NCBI GenBank assembly: GCA_011032825.1 | Contig: JAADJZ010000016.1 | Span: forward strand, 124,001 to 188,000 | DNA: 64,000 bases | Source: Massariosphaeria phaeospora | Taxonomy: Eukaryota > Ascomycota > Dothideomycetes > Pleosporales | Reading direction: 5' to 3' | In this document: positions 63,147-64,000 of the stretch, one piece after another | Layout: the number at the start of each line of letters is the position of its first letter | How positions within the stretch are numbered: the first letter of the stretch is position 1 | Position numbers and translations under genes: made by a program | The notes under the pieces: model-generated | What the model was told of the DNA's origin: nothing | Databases searched by the model: none | The model's input: the letters and a program-made list of their open reading frames with translations, nothing else

Positions 63147-64000
63147 CTACAACATCAAGTCCATTTCCTCCTCCACCCGGACCGGCTGCTGATTAAGAAA
63201 CTTCAACTTAGGAAACCAGCTCACAACGTCCTCCTCCCATCCAGCCTCCTCCTTACTGAACCCGATAATGAGATGCTCCAAACTGCTGAACCTTAACTTG
63301 AACTTCTTCACATCCTTCCGACCTTCAAAGTTGTTCCCCGATAGATCCAGATTCTTGATATCCGGAAAGGTTTTGGACAGATGTTGGATAACGTCCACGT
63401 TGGCCAGTCCATTGTTCGAGAGCAGCACACTGTGAACCGTTTCCCGCTTCACTTCGGCAGTCGGGAGGGCCTCGTCGCAGACAACCATGAGGGCCGGGAA
63501 GAACTTCGTCTGGGTGGCGGGGCTGTCGAACATTCCGGACTGGGCGATCTCCTCGTCGGCGATGATGTTGGACAGATCGAGAAGCTTGAGCTCCCCATTG
63601 TAGTGTCGTGTCAAGAAGGCCTTGAGGAGGGTGATGGTGCTGGCTTTGCTCTGCTCACGTTCGATGTCGGAAACAGAGGCGGATGCGGGGACCGAGGCTT
63701 CAGTGGGGTTCTCAGTCTTGGACGAAGGAGGGTCTGCGTGCATGTCAGCGTGAGGCCGGATTGGCTCGGTTAGGACTACCGTACCGGAAGCGGGTGTCTT
63801 TGCCGGGGACCGTGCTCGCAGGCCAGGACCGGTAAGCGTGAGTTTCTGGCGGCCATGTGCCGAAGCGAAGGAAAAGCCGTTGAGCTTGCTAAACGCAATG
63901 ACTTCTTCCGATCGGACCGAGAGGACGAGCGCGTTGTCCAAGATTTGGTGGTGTCGGATCATCTTCTGGGGATAGCGGCCCTTGGCGGCAGCGTGGGGAT
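63147..64000 (-). CDS. Mex67/NXF-like leucine-rich-repeat protein, 5' end outside the window
   Basis: The frame is open from the right edge (64000) to a stop at 63147, with an in-frame Met at 63962 that is probably internal. From 63962 there are 271 residues. The first part (LSVRSEEVIAFSKLNGFSFA) resembles the end of the Mex67 RNA-binding domain. After a Pro/Ser/Thr linker comes LLKAFLTRHYNGELKLLDLS and the LRR region: TKFFPALMVVCDEALPTAEV, VHSVLLSNNGLANVDVI, TFPDIKNLDLSGNNF, and SLEHLIIGFSKEEAGWEEDV then WFPKLKFLNQQPV. This is the Mex67/NXF order, the mRNA export receptor that pairs with Mtr2. The protein then stops. The NTF2-like domain (Mtr2 partner site) and UBA domain that normally follow are absent, so it is a short paralogue rather than canonical Mex67. 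Two decayed copies of its C-terminal part lie nearby. Confidence 0.75.
   Translation of the reverse strand, partial: PHAAAKGRYPQKMIRHHQILDNALVLSVRSEEVIAFSKLNGFSFASAHGRQKLTLTGPGLRARSPAKTPASGTVVLTEPIRPHADMHADPPSSKTENPTEASVPASASVSDIEREQSKASTITLLKAFLTRHYNGELKLLDLSNIIADEEIAQSGMFDSPATQTKFFPALMVVCDEALPTAEVKRETVHSVLLSNNGLANVDVIQHLSKTFPDIKNLDLSGNNFEGRKDVKKFKLRFSSLEHLIIGFSKEEAGWEEDVVSWFPKLKFLNQQPVRVEEEMDLML

Noticed and set aside
37032..64000. a functional cluster of mitochondrial/peroxisomal genes (TspO, LETM1, ADK2, SNX4, PCD1)
   Set aside because: They are separate housekeeping genes on both strands, interleaved with unrelated genes. Nothing suggests joint regulation.
1..64000. CRISPR arrays, bacterial operons, phage or plasmid features
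   Set aside because: The sequence is clearly nuclear fungal DNA with spliceosomal introns; no spaced direct-repeat arrays were seen.

Overview
The window is nuclear DNA of a filamentous ascomycete (Pezizomycotina). The gene content and the fungal-specific families suggest Dothideomycetes, but this class assignment is tentative. The evidence is about 26 protein genes on both strands, short spliceosomal introns (mostly 47-72 bp, GT..AG, many with a CTAAC/CTGAC-like branch site), very short exons, long disordered Ser/Pro-rich proteins, and clear fungal housekeeping orthologues. I saw no operons, CRISPR arrays, bacterial promoters, intact transposons or recognisable biosynthetic cluster. No tRNA or rRNA gene was found by eye.

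Layout. 1-16 kb: a small GPI-anchored wall-type protein, a phosphate:H+ symporter-family (PHS/Git1-like) permease, a broken prenylcysteine-oxidase-like pseudogene, a 1216-residue single-pass membrane protein and a GT34 mannosyltransferase. 18-27 kb: two unrecognised proteins, each with one membrane segment near the C-terminus, then CGR1 (ribosome biogenesis), ORT1 (mitochondrial ornithine carrier), a small protein resembling DUF6924, and PXMP4 (peroxisomal membrane). 27-36 kb: a gene-poor accessory stretch with two orphan proteins, one with an alternating-cysteine motif and one with a repeated N-terminal motif. 36-60 kb: a gene-dense core with an 8-Cys secreted protein, a TspO/MBR protein, ARS2/Pir2, a Lec1-like PX protein, a small armadillo-like protein, NOP14, LETM1/Mdm38, a mitochondrial adenylate kinase, SNX4, eIF4A, an F-box/JmjC protein and a Nudix CoA-diphosphatase. 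61-64 kb: a Mex67-like leucine-rich-repeat protein, cut by the window edge, with two decayed partial copies of its C-terminal part on the opposite strand.

The genes are mostly independent eukaryotic transcription units. Some neighbours are divergent and may share promoters (armadillo-like/NOP14; LETM1/adenylate kinase; eIF4A/JmjC). Several relate to ribosome and RNA biology (CGR1, NOP14, eIF4A, ARS2, the Mex67-like protein) or to mitochondria and peroxisomes (ORT1, LETM1, ADK2, PXMP4, PCD1), but nothing in the arrangement suggests a dedicated gene cluster. The most unusual items are the short Mex67-like paralogue with its fossil copies, the two orphan proteins at 28-33 kb, the secreted Cys-rich protein, and a dispersed 30-50 bp repeat seen three times. 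All exon boundaries were assigned by hand from splice consensus, frame continuity and family similarity; no alignment program was run.
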